From the NCBI RefSeq assembly GCF_002008165.1, contig NZ_MRDM01000020.1, positions 204,036 through 268,035 on the forward strand: DNA of 64,000 nt, in the 5' to 3' direction. Under the pieces are notes generated by a model. That model saw only the letters and a program-made list of their open reading frames with translations, was not told the DNA's origin and ran no database searches. The translations under genes were made by a program, and so were the position numbers. The DNA is from Rhizobium laguerreae. Lineage in GTDB: Bacteria; Pseudomonadota; Alphaproteobacteria; Rhizobiales; Rhizobiaceae. This document shows, piece by piece, positions 1 through 8,925 of this stretch; position 1 is the first letter of the stretch, and every line of letters starts with the position of its first letter.

Positions 1-371
1 TGGCCTTCATCAGCCATGATCTGAAGGTCGTGCGCAACATCGCCGATCGCGTCGCGGTGATGTATCTCGGCCGGATCGTCGAGGAAGCAGCCTCGGAGGA
101 TATTTTCCGCAGCCCGTTGCATCCCTATACGCAGGCACTGGTCTCCAGCGTTCCGGTTCCCGGCACGGCGCTGCGCGACCGTATCATCCTGCAGGGAGAA
201 CCGCCGAATCCCGCTGCCCGGCCTGCCGGCTGCGCCTTTCATCCCCGCTGCGGCCATGCGATCGAGCGCTGCCGCGTCGAGACGCCCGAACTCGTCACCA
301 TCGAGGCGGGCCGAAAGGCTGCTTGCCACCTGGTTGCGCCCGCATCCGTCTCAACGCTCATGGAGAGCTGA
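1..371 (+). CDS. Oligopeptide/dipeptide ABC transporter ATP-binding protein, C-terminal part (5' end outside window)
   Basis: The frame is open from base 3 and ends with TGA at 369-371. It begins after the Walker B region with FISHDLKVVRNIADRV, the H-loop stretch typical of DppF/OppF ATPases. It continues into the oligopeptide C-terminal extension with HPYTQALVSSVP and a Cys-containing tail (CAFHPRCGHAIERC). This is the energy-coupling subunit of a peptide-class importer acting at the inner face of the membrane. Two permease genes follow immediately (3-nt gap). The substrate cannot be read from this fragment; members of this class also carry glycosides, opines and nickel. Confidence 0.93.
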   Translation, partial: AFISHDLKVVRNIADRVAVMYLGRIVEEAASEDIFRSPLHPYTQALVSSVPVPGTALRDRIILQGEPPNPAARPAGCAFHPRCGHAIERCRVETPELVTIEAGRKAACHLVAPASVSTLMES

Positions 372-374
372 GCC

Positions 375-1304
375 ATGATCCGTTTCTTCCTGATAAGGGC
401 GTTCCGCGCGCTGATGACCATCGTGCTGGTGGTGACTTTCGCCTTCGTCGTCCTGCGCCTTTCCGGCGACCCGGCCCTGACGATCATGGGTCCGGAAGCG
501 CCGCCGGAAGCGATCCGCGCCTTCCGTGCCGCCTGGGGTCTCGATCAGCCGATCTGGGTGCAGTATCTGCGCTATTTCGGCGCGATCGCCCGCGGTGATC
601 TCGGCATTTCGATGCGCGACGGCCAATCGGCAATCCAGCTCGTGCTCGACCGCATTCCGGCAACGCTGGAGCTGACGATCCCGGCCCTCATCCTTAAGCT
701 GGTGATCGGCATTCCGGCCGGCGTCTACGCCGCCCTCCACCGCGACAGCTCGACCGACCGCGCCGTCATGGCGAGCGCGGTGGTCGGCTTCACCATGCCG
801 AGCTTCGTGCTCGGCCTCGTGCTGGTGCTGATCTTCTCCGTCACGCTCGGCCTGCTGCCGTCGGGCGGCCAGGACAGTTGGATGCATGCCATTCTGCCGA
901 TCATCACCATGAGTATCGGCGGTGCCGGCATTCTTGCCCGCTTTGCCCGAAGCGCGATGATCGAGGTGCTTGGCCAGCCCTATATCCGTACGGCTAGCGC
1001 CAAAGGCACTGCTTGGCGAAACGTCGTCTGGGGCCATGCGCTGCCGAATGCGGCGATCCCGATCGTGACGATCGCCGGCTTCATGGTCGGCACGCTAATC
1101 GCCGGCGCCGTGGTGGTGGAATCGCTGTTCTCCTGGCCGGGCGTCGGCCGGCTTCTCGTCGTTGCCGTCTCCAACCGCGATCTCGCCGTCGTCCAGTGCA
1201 TCCTGCTGCTGGTGGCAGCAACCATGGTGTTTTCGAATTTCGTCGTCGACATCCTTTACGGCTATCTCGACCCGCGTCTGCGCAGCAATCAGGCAAGGCA
1301 TTAA
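375..1304 (+). CDS. ABC transporter permease, DppB/OppB type
   Basis: This 309-aa inner-membrane protein has the DppB layout. An N-terminal membrane anchor is followed by the conserved GDPALTIMGPEAPPEAI region and LGLDQP-like start of the periplasmic part (WGLDQPIWVQYLRYFG), then about five more hydrophobic segments. The cytoplasmic coupling loop falls around KGTAWRNVVWGHALPNA (residues about 210-230), and the family C-terminus DPRLR is present. It starts 3 nt after the ATPase stop, and the next permease starts 11 nt after its own stop, so the three are co-transcribed. It forms half of the heterodimeric channel; the substrate is unknown. Confidence 0.93.
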   Translation: MIRFFLIRAFRALMTIVLVVTFAFVVLRLSGDPALTIMGPEAPPEAIRAFRAAWGLDQPIWVQYLRYFGAIARGDLGISMRDGQSAIQLVLDRIPATLELTIPALILKLVIGIPAGVYAALHRDSSTDRAVMASAVVGFTMPSFVLGLVLVLIFSVTLGLLPSGGQDSWMHAILPIITMSIGGAGILARFARSAMIEVLGQPYIRTASAKGTAWRNVVWGHALPNAAIPIVTIAGFMVGTLIAGAVVVESLFSWPGVGRLLVVAVSNRDLAVVQCILLLVAATMVFSNFVVDILYGYLDPRLRSNQARH

Positions 1305-1315
1305 GGAGCGGAATC

Positions 1316-2185
1316 ATGACAAATATCTCTGCTCAACCGGCGACCGTCATCCACGAAGTGCGCGCGAAGAAGAAACGCGGCGTGCCCGTTTTCGTGATCA
1401 TCGGCTTCGCCTGGATCGCCGTCGTGATCCTGATCGCGCTGACGGCCGATTGGATCCGGCCCTACAATATCACCGCCTTCGACCTGAAGAACCGCCTGTC
1501 ATTGCCCGGCAATGCCGCGCATTGGCTTGGAACCGACGAACTCGGCCGCGACGTTCTCTCCCGCCTCATCGTGTCGATCCGCATCTCGCTGCTGATCGCC
1601 TTCGGGGCAACGCTGATCTCAGCCTTCGTCGGCACGACGCTCGGCTTTCTCGCCGCTTATTTCCGTGGCGTTGTCGAGCAGCTCGTCGTCATGCTTGCCG
1701 ATTTCCAGGCGGCCATGCCCTTCCTCATCATGGCACTTGCTGTGCTCGCCTTCTTCGGCAGTTCACTGCCGCTGCTTATCTGCCTGATGGGCTTCTACGG
1801 CTGGGAACGCTATGCGCGCATCGCCCGCGGCCTTGCCATCGCCGCCAGTGGCCAGGGTTATGCCGCCGCCGTCACGCAACTCGGCGCCAAGCCGGCCCAT
1901 GTCTATCTCAAGCATATCCTGCCGAACATCGCCTCGACGCTGATCGTCTCGATGACGCTGACTTTTCCTGAGATCATCCTGATGGAAAGCAGCCTTTCCT
2001 TCCTCGGCCTCGGCGTCCAGCCGCCGATGACCAGCCTCGGCAACATGGTCGGCTACGGGCGCGAATATCTGACCCGCGCGCCCTGGATCATGCTGGCACC
2101 GTCCTTCGTCATCATGCTGACGACGCTGTCCATCAGCATCACCGGCGACTGGCTGCGCGACAAGCTCGACCCGACGATCGGCTGA
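1316..2185 (+). CDS. ABC transporter permease, DppC/OppC type
   Basis: The call is 289 aa from ATG 1316, which follows a good ribosome site (AAGGAGCGG); the frame is open further upstream but overlaps the preceding permease. It has an N-terminal membrane segment, the family hallmark HWLGTDELGRDVLSRLI around residue 65, and a coupling loop at about residues 195-215 (TQLGAKPAHVYLKHILPN). The C-terminus GDWLRDKLDPTIG is typical of DppC. It partners the upstream DppB-type permease. No solute-binding gene of this class is visible nearby; it probably lies upstream of the window. Confidence 0.93.
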   Translation: MTNISAQPATVIHEVRAKKKRGVPVFVIIGFAWIAVVILIALTADWIRPYNITAFDLKNRLSLPGNAAHWLGTDELGRDVLSRLIVSIRISLLIAFGATLISAFVGTTLGFLAAYFRGVVEQLVVMLADFQAAMPFLIMALAVLAFFGSSLPLLICLMGFYGWERYARIARGLAIAASGQGYAAAVTQLGAKPAHVYLKHILPNIASTLIVSMTLTFPEIILMESSLSFLGLGVQPPMTSLGNMVGYGREYLTRAPWIMLAPSFVIMLTTLSISITGDWLRDKLDPTIG

Positions 2186-2275
2186 CTGCCCACCGGTCGA
2201 GCTTCGATCGGCTGGCAAGAAAAACAGATCCTCTGCGTTCACCGCTGTTGACAACGGTGAGCAATCAATATTGTC

Positions 2276-2306
2276 TTGTAAAGCGTTTTACTAAACCGCT
2301 TTACAA
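2276..2306. promoter_or_regulatory. LacI-type operator palindrome upstream of the lacI-family gene
   Basis: A perfect 10-bp inverted repeat, TTGTAAAGCG (2276-2285) and CGCTTTACAA (2297-2306), is separated by 11 bp. Within it sit two overlapping LacI-like sites, GTAAAGCGTTTTAC and CTAAACCGCTTTAC. It ends 12 bp before the regulator's start codon, so autoregulation is likely. Control of the sugar importer operon downstream is inferred. Confidence 0.72.
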
Positions 2307-2318
2307 TAGGTCCAGTCA

Positions 2319-3341
2319 ATGGCCAAGGGAACGCCACCAAGCTTGAAGGATGTTGCGGCCGCCGCCGGCGTGTCGGTCACCACCGTGTCGCGCTTCGTCA
2401 ACGGCAGCCTCGACCTTCCCTTTCAGACCAAGAAACGCATTGAGGATGCGATCAAGACGCTGAACTACCGGCCGAACCCGCATGCGCGCCGGTTAAGCAG
2501 GGGGCGCTCGGACACGATCGGCCTCGTCGTGCCCGATATCGCCAACCCTTTCTTCGCGACTCTCGTCGCCGCCGTCGAGCAGGCGGCCGATGAAAAGAAG
2601 CTCGCGGTCTCGTTGCACGCGACGCTCAACCGGCCGGGGCGCGAGATCGAATATCTGCAGCTGATCGAGCGCAATCACGTCGACGGCCTGATCTTCGTCA
2701 CCAACCACCCCGACGACGGCGCGCTTGCCGCACTCATCAACGGCAGCGGCAAGGTCATCATCGTCGATGAGGACATTCCCGATTCGAAGGCGCCGAAGCT
2801 GTTCTGCGACAATGAGCAGGGCGGTTATCTCGCCGGCCAGCATCTGGCCGAGCAAGGCCATCGTCATGTCCTCTTCATCGGCGGCGACGAACGCATGATC
2901 AGCGCCCGCAGGCGTTATGACGGCCTGTTGAAAGCGCTGAGGGAACGGCATGGCGACGAGGCCCGGGCCGATCGTTATGCCGGCGAATATACCATCGAAT
3001 ACGGCCGTGCGGCGGCGCTCGACTATCTCTCCGGAGAGCGAAAGGCGACGGCGATCTTTGCCAGCTCCGACGAGATCGCCATCGGGCTGGTCGAGGTCTT
3101 CAGAAGCCAAGGCGTCTCGATCCCTGCTGACATCTCGGTCATCGGCTTCGACGACGTCGGTCCGCTTCATCTCTTTGCGCCGCCGCTGACCGCCATCCGT
3201 CAGCCGGTGCGCCAAATCGGAAGACGGTCGCTGGAGCTGCTTCTGGAAACCAATTGGCACGAGTGGAAACCATCCGCTTCGGAGGAACTGGTGCCTGTCG
3301 AAATCGTGGTGCGGAACTCCGTTGCGCCGCCTGCGAAATAA
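2319..3341 (+). CDS. LacI-family transcriptional regulator
   Basis: This 340-aa protein has the LacI/GalR plan. An N-terminal helix-turn-helix (LKDVAAAAGVSVTTVSRFVNG, residues about 7-27) and hinge helix (NPHARRLSRGRSDTIGLVVPD) lead into a periplasmic-binding-protein-like effector domain (ANPFFATLVAAVEQAA, then VIGFDDVG near residue 275). Length is normal for the family. It sits 38 bp upstream of a sugar-type binding protein gene on the same strand and directly downstream of a near-perfect operator. It is therefore the probable local repressor of the importer and the following hydrolase genes. The effector is unknown, but the family usually senses a sugar or nucleoside. Confidence 0.95.
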   Translation: MAKGTPPSLKDVAAAAGVSVTTVSRFVNGSLDLPFQTKKRIEDAIKTLNYRPNPHARRLSRGRSDTIGLVVPDIANPFFATLVAAVEQAADEKKLAVSLHATLNRPGREIEYLQLIERNHVDGLIFVTNHPDDGALAALINGSGKVIIVDEDIPDSKAPKLFCDNEQGGYLAGQHLAEQGHRHVLFIGGDERMISARRRYDGLLKALRERHGDEARADRYAGEYTIEYGRAAALDYLSGERKATAIFASSDEIAIGLVEVFRSQGVSIPADISVIGFDDVGPLHLFAPPLTAIRQPVRQIGRRSLELLLETNWHEWKPSASEELVPVEIVVRNSVAPPAK

Positions 3342-3378
3342 CAATCAGCAACGTCAAAAACCAAAAGAGGATGAGAAC

Positions 3379-4332
3379 ATGACACGGAATTTGACAAGAC
3401 GAACGATGATCGCAGCCGCCGGCTTCACGGCATTGACCTTCATCGGCCTCTCCAGCGCTGCGGCACAGGAAAAGAAGACCATCGCGCTGGTGCAGATCAA
3501 CCAGCAGGCGCTTTTCTTCAATCAGATGAATGAGGGCGCTCAGAAGGCGGCCGATGCCGCCGGCGTCAAGCTGGTGATCTTCAACGCCAACAACGAGACG
3601 ACCGCGCAGAACAGCGCGATCGAAACCTACGTCCAGGAAAAAGTCTCCGGCCTTGCCGTGGTGGCGATCGACGTCAACGGCATCATGCCGGCGGTCAAGC
3701 AGGCGGCCGATGCCGGCATTCCGGTCGTTGCCATCGACGCCATCCTGCCGGATGGCCCGCAGAAGGCGCAGATCGGCGTCGACAATGCCGCGGCCGGCGC
3801 CGATATGGGCAAATACTTCCTCGACTACGTCAAGGCGAACATGGGCGGCAAAGCCAAGCTCGGCGTTGTCGGCGCGCTGAACTCGTTCATCCAGAACATC
3901 CGCCAGGAGGGCTTCGAGAAGACCCTGAAAGGCGTCGACGGCATTGAAATGGCCGGCGTCGTCGACGGCCAGAACATCCAGGACAACGCCCTTGCGGCGG
4001 CTGAAAACCTGATCACCGCCAATCCTGACCTGACGGCGATCTACGCCACCGGCGAGCCGGCCCTGATGGGGGCGATCGCTGCCGTACAGAGCCAGGGCAA
4101 GCAGGATAAGATCAAGGTGTTCGGCTGGGATCTGACCGCCGAAGCCATTGCCGGCATCGATGCCGGCTTCGTTGTCGCCGTCGTCCAGCAGGATCCGGCC
4201 GCAATGGGCGGTGCCGCCGTCGACGCGCTCGTCAAGGCCTCGGCCGGCGAAGCCGTCACCAAGACAATCTCGGTGCCGATCACCATCGTGACCAAGGAGA
4301 ATGTCGAGCCATACCGGGCCGTCTTCAAATGA
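3379..4332 (+). CDS. CUT2-family sugar ABC transporter substrate-binding protein (RbsB/FrcB-like)
   Basis: ATG 3379 is preceded by AAAAGAGG and gives 317 aa. The N-terminus NLTRRTMIAAAGFTALTF is a signal peptide with twin Arg, cleaved near SSAAAQ. The mature part is a two-lobed type 1 binding protein with NQMNEGAQKAADAAGV near the start, GIPVVAIDA in the hinge region, and NPDLTAIYATGEPALMGAI in the C-terminal lobe. Its stop overlaps the ATPase start by ATGA. It captures a sugar or sugar-like molecule in the periplasm. Ribose, fructose and other pentose binders share this plan, so the ligand cannot be named. Confidence 0.93.
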   Translation: MTRNLTRRTMIAAAGFTALTFIGLSSAAAQEKKTIALVQINQQALFFNQMNEGAQKAADAAGVKLVIFNANNETTAQNSAIETYVQEKVSGLAVVAIDVNGIMPAVKQAADAGIPVVAIDAILPDGPQKAQIGVDNAAAGADMGKYFLDYVKANMGGKAKLGVVGALNSFIQNIRQEGFEKTLKGVDGIEMAGVVDGQNIQDNALAAAENLITANPDLTAIYATGEPALMGAIAAVQSQGKQDKIKVFGWDLTAEAIAGIDAGFVVAVVQQDPAAMGGAAVDALVKASAGEAVTKTISVPITIVTKENVEPYRAVFK

Positions 4333-5150
4333 TCGAAAGCGGCCAGCGTGACATCGCTGCCGCCGGTTCCGGAGGGGTCGCATCCTCCGGAACCGGAACA
4401 TCCGGCGGCACCCGATCCGACCCGCGTATCTCGCTGCGCGGCATCCGCAAGTCGTTCGGCTCGCACCAGGCGCTGCGCGGCGTCGATCTCGACATCTTCC
4501 CTGGCGAATGCCTGGGCCTTGTCGGCGATAACGCCGCCGGCAAATCGACGCTGACGAAAATCATCTCTGGAACCTACATTCCCGATGCCGGCACCATCAC
4601 CATGGAAGGCGAAGAGGTTCGCTTCTCCGGCCCCGCGGATGCGCGTGGGCGTAACATCGAAATGGTCTTCCAGGATCTCAGCCTCTGCGATCATATCGAT
4701 GTCGTCGGCAATCTCTTCCTCGGCCGCGAACTCAGCCGCGGACCGTTTCTCGACACCAGGACGATGTTGGCCGAAGCACGCAAGATGCTGGATTCGCTTG
4801 AGATCCGCATACCCAGGCTGACCGGCAAGGTGGCCCAGCTCTCCGGCGGGCAGCGTCAGGCGATCGCCATTGCACGCGCCGCCTCCTTCAAGCCGAAGGT
4901 GCTGATCATGGACGAGCCGACGTCTGCACTTGCCGTCGCCGAGGTCGAGGCGGTTCTAGCCCTGATCAACCGCGTCAAGGCAAATGGGGTTTCGGTGATC
5001 CTCATCACCCACCGGCTGCAGGATCTCTTCCGGGTCTGCGACCGTATCGCGGTGATGTACGAGGGCACGAAGGTGGCAGAACGGCAGATCGGCAGCACCA
5101 ACCTCGAAGATCTCGTCAGGCTGATCGTTGGTGAAGGAGCCAGACAATGA
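4329..5150 (+). CDS. CUT2-family sugar ABC transporter ATP-binding protein, single ABC domain (FrcA-like)
   Basis: This 273-aa protein has one ABC domain instead of the two in RbsA, as in the rhizobial fructose transporter subunit FrcA. Visible elements are Walker A GDNAAGKST (about residue 67), the Q-loop, the signature LSGGQRQAIAIARA, Walker B VLIMDEPTSAL and the switch His in LITHRL. Some 35 Ser/Gly/Thr-rich residues precede the domain. That stretch is low in complexity and could be partly a false N-terminus, but the ATGA overlap with the upstream stop supports the assigned start. It energises the permease encoded next, whose start overlaps its stop. Confidence 0.92.
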   Translation: MIESGQRDIAAAGSGGVASSGTGTSGGTRSDPRISLRGIRKSFGSHQALRGVDLDIFPGECLGLVGDNAAGKSTLTKIISGTYIPDAGTITMEGEEVRFSGPADARGRNIEMVFQDLSLCDHIDVVGNLFLGRELSRGPFLDTRTMLAEARKMLDSLEIRIPRLTGKVAQLSGGQRQAIAIARAASFKPKVLIMDEPTSALAVAEVEAVLALINRVKANGVSVILITHRLQDLFRVCDRIAVMYEGTKVAERQIGSTNLEDLVRLIVGEGARQ

Positions 5151-6151
5151 CGGCTTATACCGAACGTGGTCACGGCTCGCGCGTCGCCGATTTCTTCGGC
5201 GAACACGCACAGGTGCTGTCGATCGCCATTTTCTTCCTGGCCTGCATGATCTTCTTCTCGATCGGCAGCGAAACCTTCTTCACGCTCGGCAACATCCTGA
5301 ACATCATCAGGCAGGCGGCCCCCATCCTGATCGTCGCCATTGCCATGACCTTCGTCATCATCACCGGCGGCATCGATCTGTCAGTCGGCTCGCAGGTCGC
5401 CCTCGTCAATGCGGTCGCGGCGATCGTTATGGCGATGGGCGTTCCCTGGCCGTTGGTGGTCATCGGCATGCTCGTGCTCGGCGCCTTTATGGGCCTGGTC
5501 CAGGGCTGGTTTACCGCCTATCAGGGTATTCCGGCCTTCATCGTCACGCTTGCCGGCCTGTCGATCCTGCGCGGCCTGGCGCTCTATCTGACCCAGGGCT
5601 ATTCCATCCCGATCAAGGATGCACCGGGCTTCTTCGCGCTCGGCCGGGGCGAAATCCTCAGCTTCCCGATCCCGGCGATCATCGCCGTCATCATCGCCAT
5701 TCTCGGTTATGTCGTCATCACCGCGACCAAATATGGCCGGCAGGTCGTGGCGGTCGGCTCCAATGCGGAGGCGGCGCGGCGCGTCGGCATGCCCGCCAAA
5801 TGGATCATCGCCTCGGTCTATATCATCTCCGGTATCGCCTGCGCGGTCGCCGGGCTGCTGATCGCCGCCCGCCTCGGTTCCGGCTCGTCCAATGCCGCCG
5901 TCGGTTTCGAGCTGCAGGTGATTGCGGCCGTGGTACTCGGCGGAACGTCGCTGATGGGCGGACGCGGCACCATCCTCGGCACCGTGCTCGGCACGCTGAC
6001 CATCGCCGTCATCGGCAACGGCCTGATCCTGATGCATATATCGCCGTTCTTCACCCAGATCGTCACCGGCGCCATCATCCTCGTCGCCATCTGGCTGAAC
6101 ACGCGCATCTTCACGGCCAATTTCCATTTCCGGCTGGGCAGGAAAGGATGA
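5147..6151 (+). CDS. CUT2-family sugar ABC transporter permease (RbsC/FrcC-like)
   Basis: This 334-aa polytopic membrane protein has about ten hydrophobic segments. Family landmarks are FVIITGGIDLSVGS at about residue 65-78, TLAGLSILRGLALYLT, the coupling region GSNAEAARRVGMPAKW near residue 205, and GGTSLMGGRGTILGTVLG near residue 265. It overlaps the ATPase by ATGA, and the following hydrolase gene begins 4 nt after its stop. With the binding protein and ATPase it makes a complete importer under the neighbouring LacI regulator. Confidence 0.94.
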   Translation: MTAYTERGHGSRVADFFGEHAQVLSIAIFFLACMIFFSIGSETFFTLGNILNIIRQAAPILIVAIAMTFVIITGGIDLSVGSQVALVNAVAAIVMAMGVPWPLVVIGMLVLGAFMGLVQGWFTAYQGIPAFIVTLAGLSILRGLALYLTQGYSIPIKDAPGFFALGRGEILSFPIPAIIAVIIAILGYVVITATKYGRQVVAVGSNAEAARRVGMPAKWIIASVYIISGIACAVAGLLIAARLGSGSSNAAVGFELQVIAAVVLGGTSLMGGRGTILGTVLGTLTIAVIGNGLILMHISPFFTQIVTGAIILVAIWLNTRIFTANFHFRLGRKG

Positions 6152-6155
6152 AGCG

Positions 6156-7235
6156 ATGAGCGAACAGACAGCAGAAAGCCTGTCCGAAGCGCATGTCCGA
6201 TCCGGCAAGGTGATGACCGTTACCGGCCCCGTTTCGGCGGATGCACTCGGCGTGACGCTGATGCACGAGCATATCCTCAACGACTGCCGCTGCTGGTGGC
6301 ATGCGCCGAAGACGCCGGAACGGCAATATCTCGCCGAAAGCTTCGTCTGCATGGAGATCCTCGGCGAACTCAGGCAGGATCCCTTCGTCAACAAGCACAA
6401 TATCACGCTCGACGACGAACATCTGGCGATCTCCGAACTCCAGGATTTCGCAGCAGAAGGCGGTCGCACGGTGGTGGAGCCGACCTGCAAGGGCATCGGC
6501 CGTGATCCCTTGGCGCTGCAGCGCATCTCGAAAGCATCCGGTCTCAACGTCGTGATGGGGGCGGGGTATTACCTCGGCTCTTCACATCCGGAAGGCGTCG
6601 CGGCAATGAGCGTCGATGACATCGCACGGGAGATCGTCCGCGAGGCAAGAGAAGGCGTCGACGGCACCGGCGTCAGGATCGGCCTGATCGGCGAGATCGG
6701 CGTCTCCGCAGATTTCACCGCCGAGGAAGAAAAATCGCTGCGCGGCGCTGCCAGGGCGCAAGTGCTGACCGGGCTTCCCCTGATGGTACATCTGCCGGGT
6801 TGGTTCCGTCTCGGCCATCGCGTGCTCGACGTGGTGGCCGAAGAGGGGGCGGATCTCAGGCACACCGTGCTTTGCCATATGAACCCGTCGCATGACGACA
6901 TTACCTATCAGAGCGAGTTGGCGGCGCGCGGCGCCTTCATCGAATACGACATGATCGGCATGGATTTCTTCTATGCCGACCAGCAGGTGCAGTGCCCGAG
7001 CGACGAGGAGGCAGCGCGCGCGATCGTGCGTCTCGTCGAGGCCGGTTGTCTCGACCGGATTCTTCTGTCGCACGACGTGTTTCTGAAGATGATGCTGACG
7101 CATTACGGCGGCAACGGCTACGCCTACATCCTCCGCCACTTCCTTCCCCGTCTGGGGCGGCACGGCCTCGACAGGACAGTTCTCGACGAAATGATGCGCA
7201 GCAATCCGCGCCGCGTCTTTCATGCCGAAGCCTAA
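6156..7235 (+). CDS. Phosphotriesterase-family metal-dependent hydrolase/lactonase
   Basis: This 359-aa protein is a TIM-barrel amidohydrolase of the phosphotriesterase (PHP) branch. The first metal pair is MHEHIL (about residue 33), and GRDPLAL follows the position of the bridging carboxylate (VEPTCKGIGRD). Later His ligands are in MVHLPGWF and VLCHMN, and the final Asp is in ILLSHDVF. Members hydrolyse lactones, esters or phosphotriesters. Start 6156 follows AAAGGATGAAGCG and lies 4 nt after the importer permease, so it probably acts on the imported compound or an early product such as a sugar lactone. The true substrate is not deducible. Confidence 0.85.
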   Translation: MSEQTAESLSEAHVRSGKVMTVTGPVSADALGVTLMHEHILNDCRCWWHAPKTPERQYLAESFVCMEILGELRQDPFVNKHNITLDDEHLAISELQDFAAEGGRTVVEPTCKGIGRDPLALQRISKASGLNVVMGAGYYLGSSHPEGVAAMSVDDIAREIVREAREGVDGTGVRIGLIGEIGVSADFTAEEEKSLRGAARAQVLTGLPLMVHLPGWFRLGHRVLDVVAEEGADLRHTVLCHMNPSHDDITYQSELAARGAFIEYDMIGMDFFYADQQVQCPSDEEAARAIVRLVEAGCLDRILLSHDVFLKMMLTHYGGNGYAYILRHFLPRLGRHGLDRTVLDEMMRSNPRRVFHAEA

Positions 7236-7272
7236 CCCCATCAATTCAATCGATCACAGGTAACCGCAGACC

Positions 7273-8046
7273 ATGACCAAGAAAATCCTCCTTGTCGGCG
7301 AGAGCTGGGTCAGCTCCGCCACCCACTACAAAGGCTTCGACCAGTTCGGCAGCGTCACCTTCCATCTCGGCGCCGAACCGCTGGTCAAGGCGCTCGCCGG
7401 CAGCGCCTTCGAACTCACCTATATGCCGGCGCATGAGGCGGTGGAGAAATTCCCCTTCCATATGGCGGGGCTCGATGCCTATGACGCCATCATCCTCTCC
7501 GATATCGGCGCCAACTCGCTGCTGCTGCCGCCGGATGTGTGGCTGCATTCGCGCACCGTGCCGAACCGGCTGAAGCTTTTGAAGGCCTGGGTGGAGAAGG
7601 GCGGCGGTCTGCTGATGGTCGGCGGCTATTTCTCCTTCCAGGGCATCGACGGCAAGGCGCGCTGGCGGCGTACAGCCGTCGAAGACACGCTGCCGGTGAC
7701 ATGCCTGCCTTATGACGACCGCGTCGAAATCCCTGAGGGCACCGTTGCCGAGGTGGTGAAGCCTGATCATCCGACGATGCAGGGTCTCGAAGGCGCCTGG
7801 CCGGTGCTTCTCGGCGTCAATGAGGTCGAAGTGCGAGATCGTGCCAATGTCGAGATCGTCGCCCGCTTGCCCGAGAATCAGGGCGGCCACCCGCTGCTCG
7901 TCGTCGGCACGCATGGCGTTGGCCGGACGGCAGCCTGGACGTCGGATATCGGCCCGCACTGGCTCTCACCCGCTTTCTGCGAATGGGAGGGTTATGGACG
8001 GCTCTGGAAGAACATCCTCGGCTGGCTCACGGAAAAGCAGGCGTGA
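7273..8046 (+). CDS. Putative class I glutamine-amidotransferase-like protein (PF07090-type)
   Basis: This 257-aa cytosolic protein begins KKILLVGESWVSSATHYKGFDQF, the opening of a family of glutamine-amidotransferase-like proteins of unknown function found beside sugar catabolic genes. DAYDAIILSDIGANSLLLPP and GGGLLMVGGYFSFQGIDG follow. Where true amidotransferases have a catalytic Cys in a GxCxG elbow, this protein has GGYFSF, so glutaminase activity is not expected. It lies 37 nt after the phosphotriesterase-like gene and 34 nt before the BtpA-like gene. A fold-level call only; the role in the pathway is unknown. Confidence 0.72.
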   Translation: MTKKILLVGESWVSSATHYKGFDQFGSVTFHLGAEPLVKALAGSAFELTYMPAHEAVEKFPFHMAGLDAYDAIILSDIGANSLLLPPDVWLHSRTVPNRLKLLKAWVEKGGGLLMVGGYFSFQGIDGKARWRRTAVEDTLPVTCLPYDDRVEIPEGTVAEVVKPDHPTMQGLEGAWPVLLGVNEVEVRDRANVEIVARLPENQGGHPLLVVGTHGVGRTAAWTSDIGPHWLSPAFCEWEGYGRLWKNILGWLTEKQA

Positions 8047-8080
8047 TGTCAGCGCCGGCAAGAATTGGAAAGGGAATGAC

Positions 8081-8923
8081 ATGCAGGAAATTTCGGACAG
8101 GCCGTCCAACGCCATCAGGGATATTTTCGGCAGGGACAAGGTTCTGATCGGCATGATCCATTGCCCGGCCTTTCCGGGCGCGCCGCGCTACCGGGGGGCT
8201 GCGATGGATGCGATTTACGACGCCTGCATGCGCGACGCCGAAGCTTGCGTGGAAGGCGGCCTGCATGGCCTGATCATCGAAAATCACGGCGACGTGCCGT
8301 TTTCGAAGCCCGAGGAGATCGGCCCCGAGACGACCGGCTTCATGTCTGTCGTCACCGACCGGATCGCGCGCGCGGCCGGCATTCCGCTTGGCGTCAACGT
8401 GCTGGCCAACGCGCCGATCCCGGCCTTCGCCATCGCCATGGCGGGTGGCGCCAAGTTCATCCGCGTCAATCAATGGGCCAATGCCTATGTCGCCAATGAA
8501 GGTTTCATGGAGGGCAGGGCCGCCGAAGCCATGCGCTACCGCTCGCTGCTGAGGGCCGAACACATCAAGGTCTTTGCTGACAGCCACGTCAAGCATGGCA
8601 GCCACGCCATCGTCGCTGACCGCTCGATCCAGGAGCTGACGCGCGATCTCGCCTTCTTCGATGCCGATGGCGTCATCGCCACCGGCCAGCGGACCGGCAA
8701 TTCGGCAACGATGGAGGAGATCGAGGAAATCGGCGCGGCGACGCACCTGCCGCTGCTCGTCGGCTCCGGCGTCAACAAGGACAATATCGTCGATATTCTG
8801 AGCCGCACCAATGGCGTCATCGTCGCTTCCTCGCTGAAGCATGGCGGCGTCTGGTGGAACCCCGTCGATATCGAGCGGGTGCGCGCCTTCCGGGCCGCGG
8901 CCGAACCTGGACTGGAGGGTTGA
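8081..8923 (+). CDS. BtpA/SgcQ-family TIM-barrel protein
   Basis: This is 280 aa from ATG 8081; a longer open frame upstream only overlaps the previous gene. It has the BtpA opening VLIGMIHCPAFPGAPRY, then GLHGLIIENHGDVPF (about residue 65) and GVNVLANAPIPAFAIAMAGGAKFIRVNQW. The C-terminal phosphate-loop-like region is PLLVGSGVNKDNI. BtpA was named for a photosystem I role in cyanobacteria, but relatives such as SgcQ sit in sugar operons and are likely enzymes. Its stop lies 2 nt from the start of the TenA-like gene. The operon suggests a catabolic enzyme for a phosphorylated or glycosyl intermediate (inference). Confidence 0.82.
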   Translation: MQEISDRPSNAIRDIFGRDKVLIGMIHCPAFPGAPRYRGAAMDAIYDACMRDAEACVEGGLHGLIIENHGDVPFSKPEEIGPETTGFMSVVTDRIARAAGIPLGVNVLANAPIPAFAIAMAGGAKFIRVNQWANAYVANEGFMEGRAAEAMRYRSLLRAEHIKVFADSHVKHGSHAIVADRSIQELTRDLAFFDADGVIATGQRTGNSATMEEIEEIGAATHLPLLVGSGVNKDNIVDILSRTNGVIVASSLKHGGVWWNPVDIERVRAFRAAAEPGLEG

Positions 8924-8925
8924 GC

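Noticed and set aside
3139..4401. Long open frame on the minus strand, opposite the sugar-binding protein
   Set aside because: It mirrors the codon pattern of the real plus-strand gene, has no family features and no ribosome site. The same holds for other long antisense frames, for example at 5381-6547, 23924-25159 and 42933-43934.
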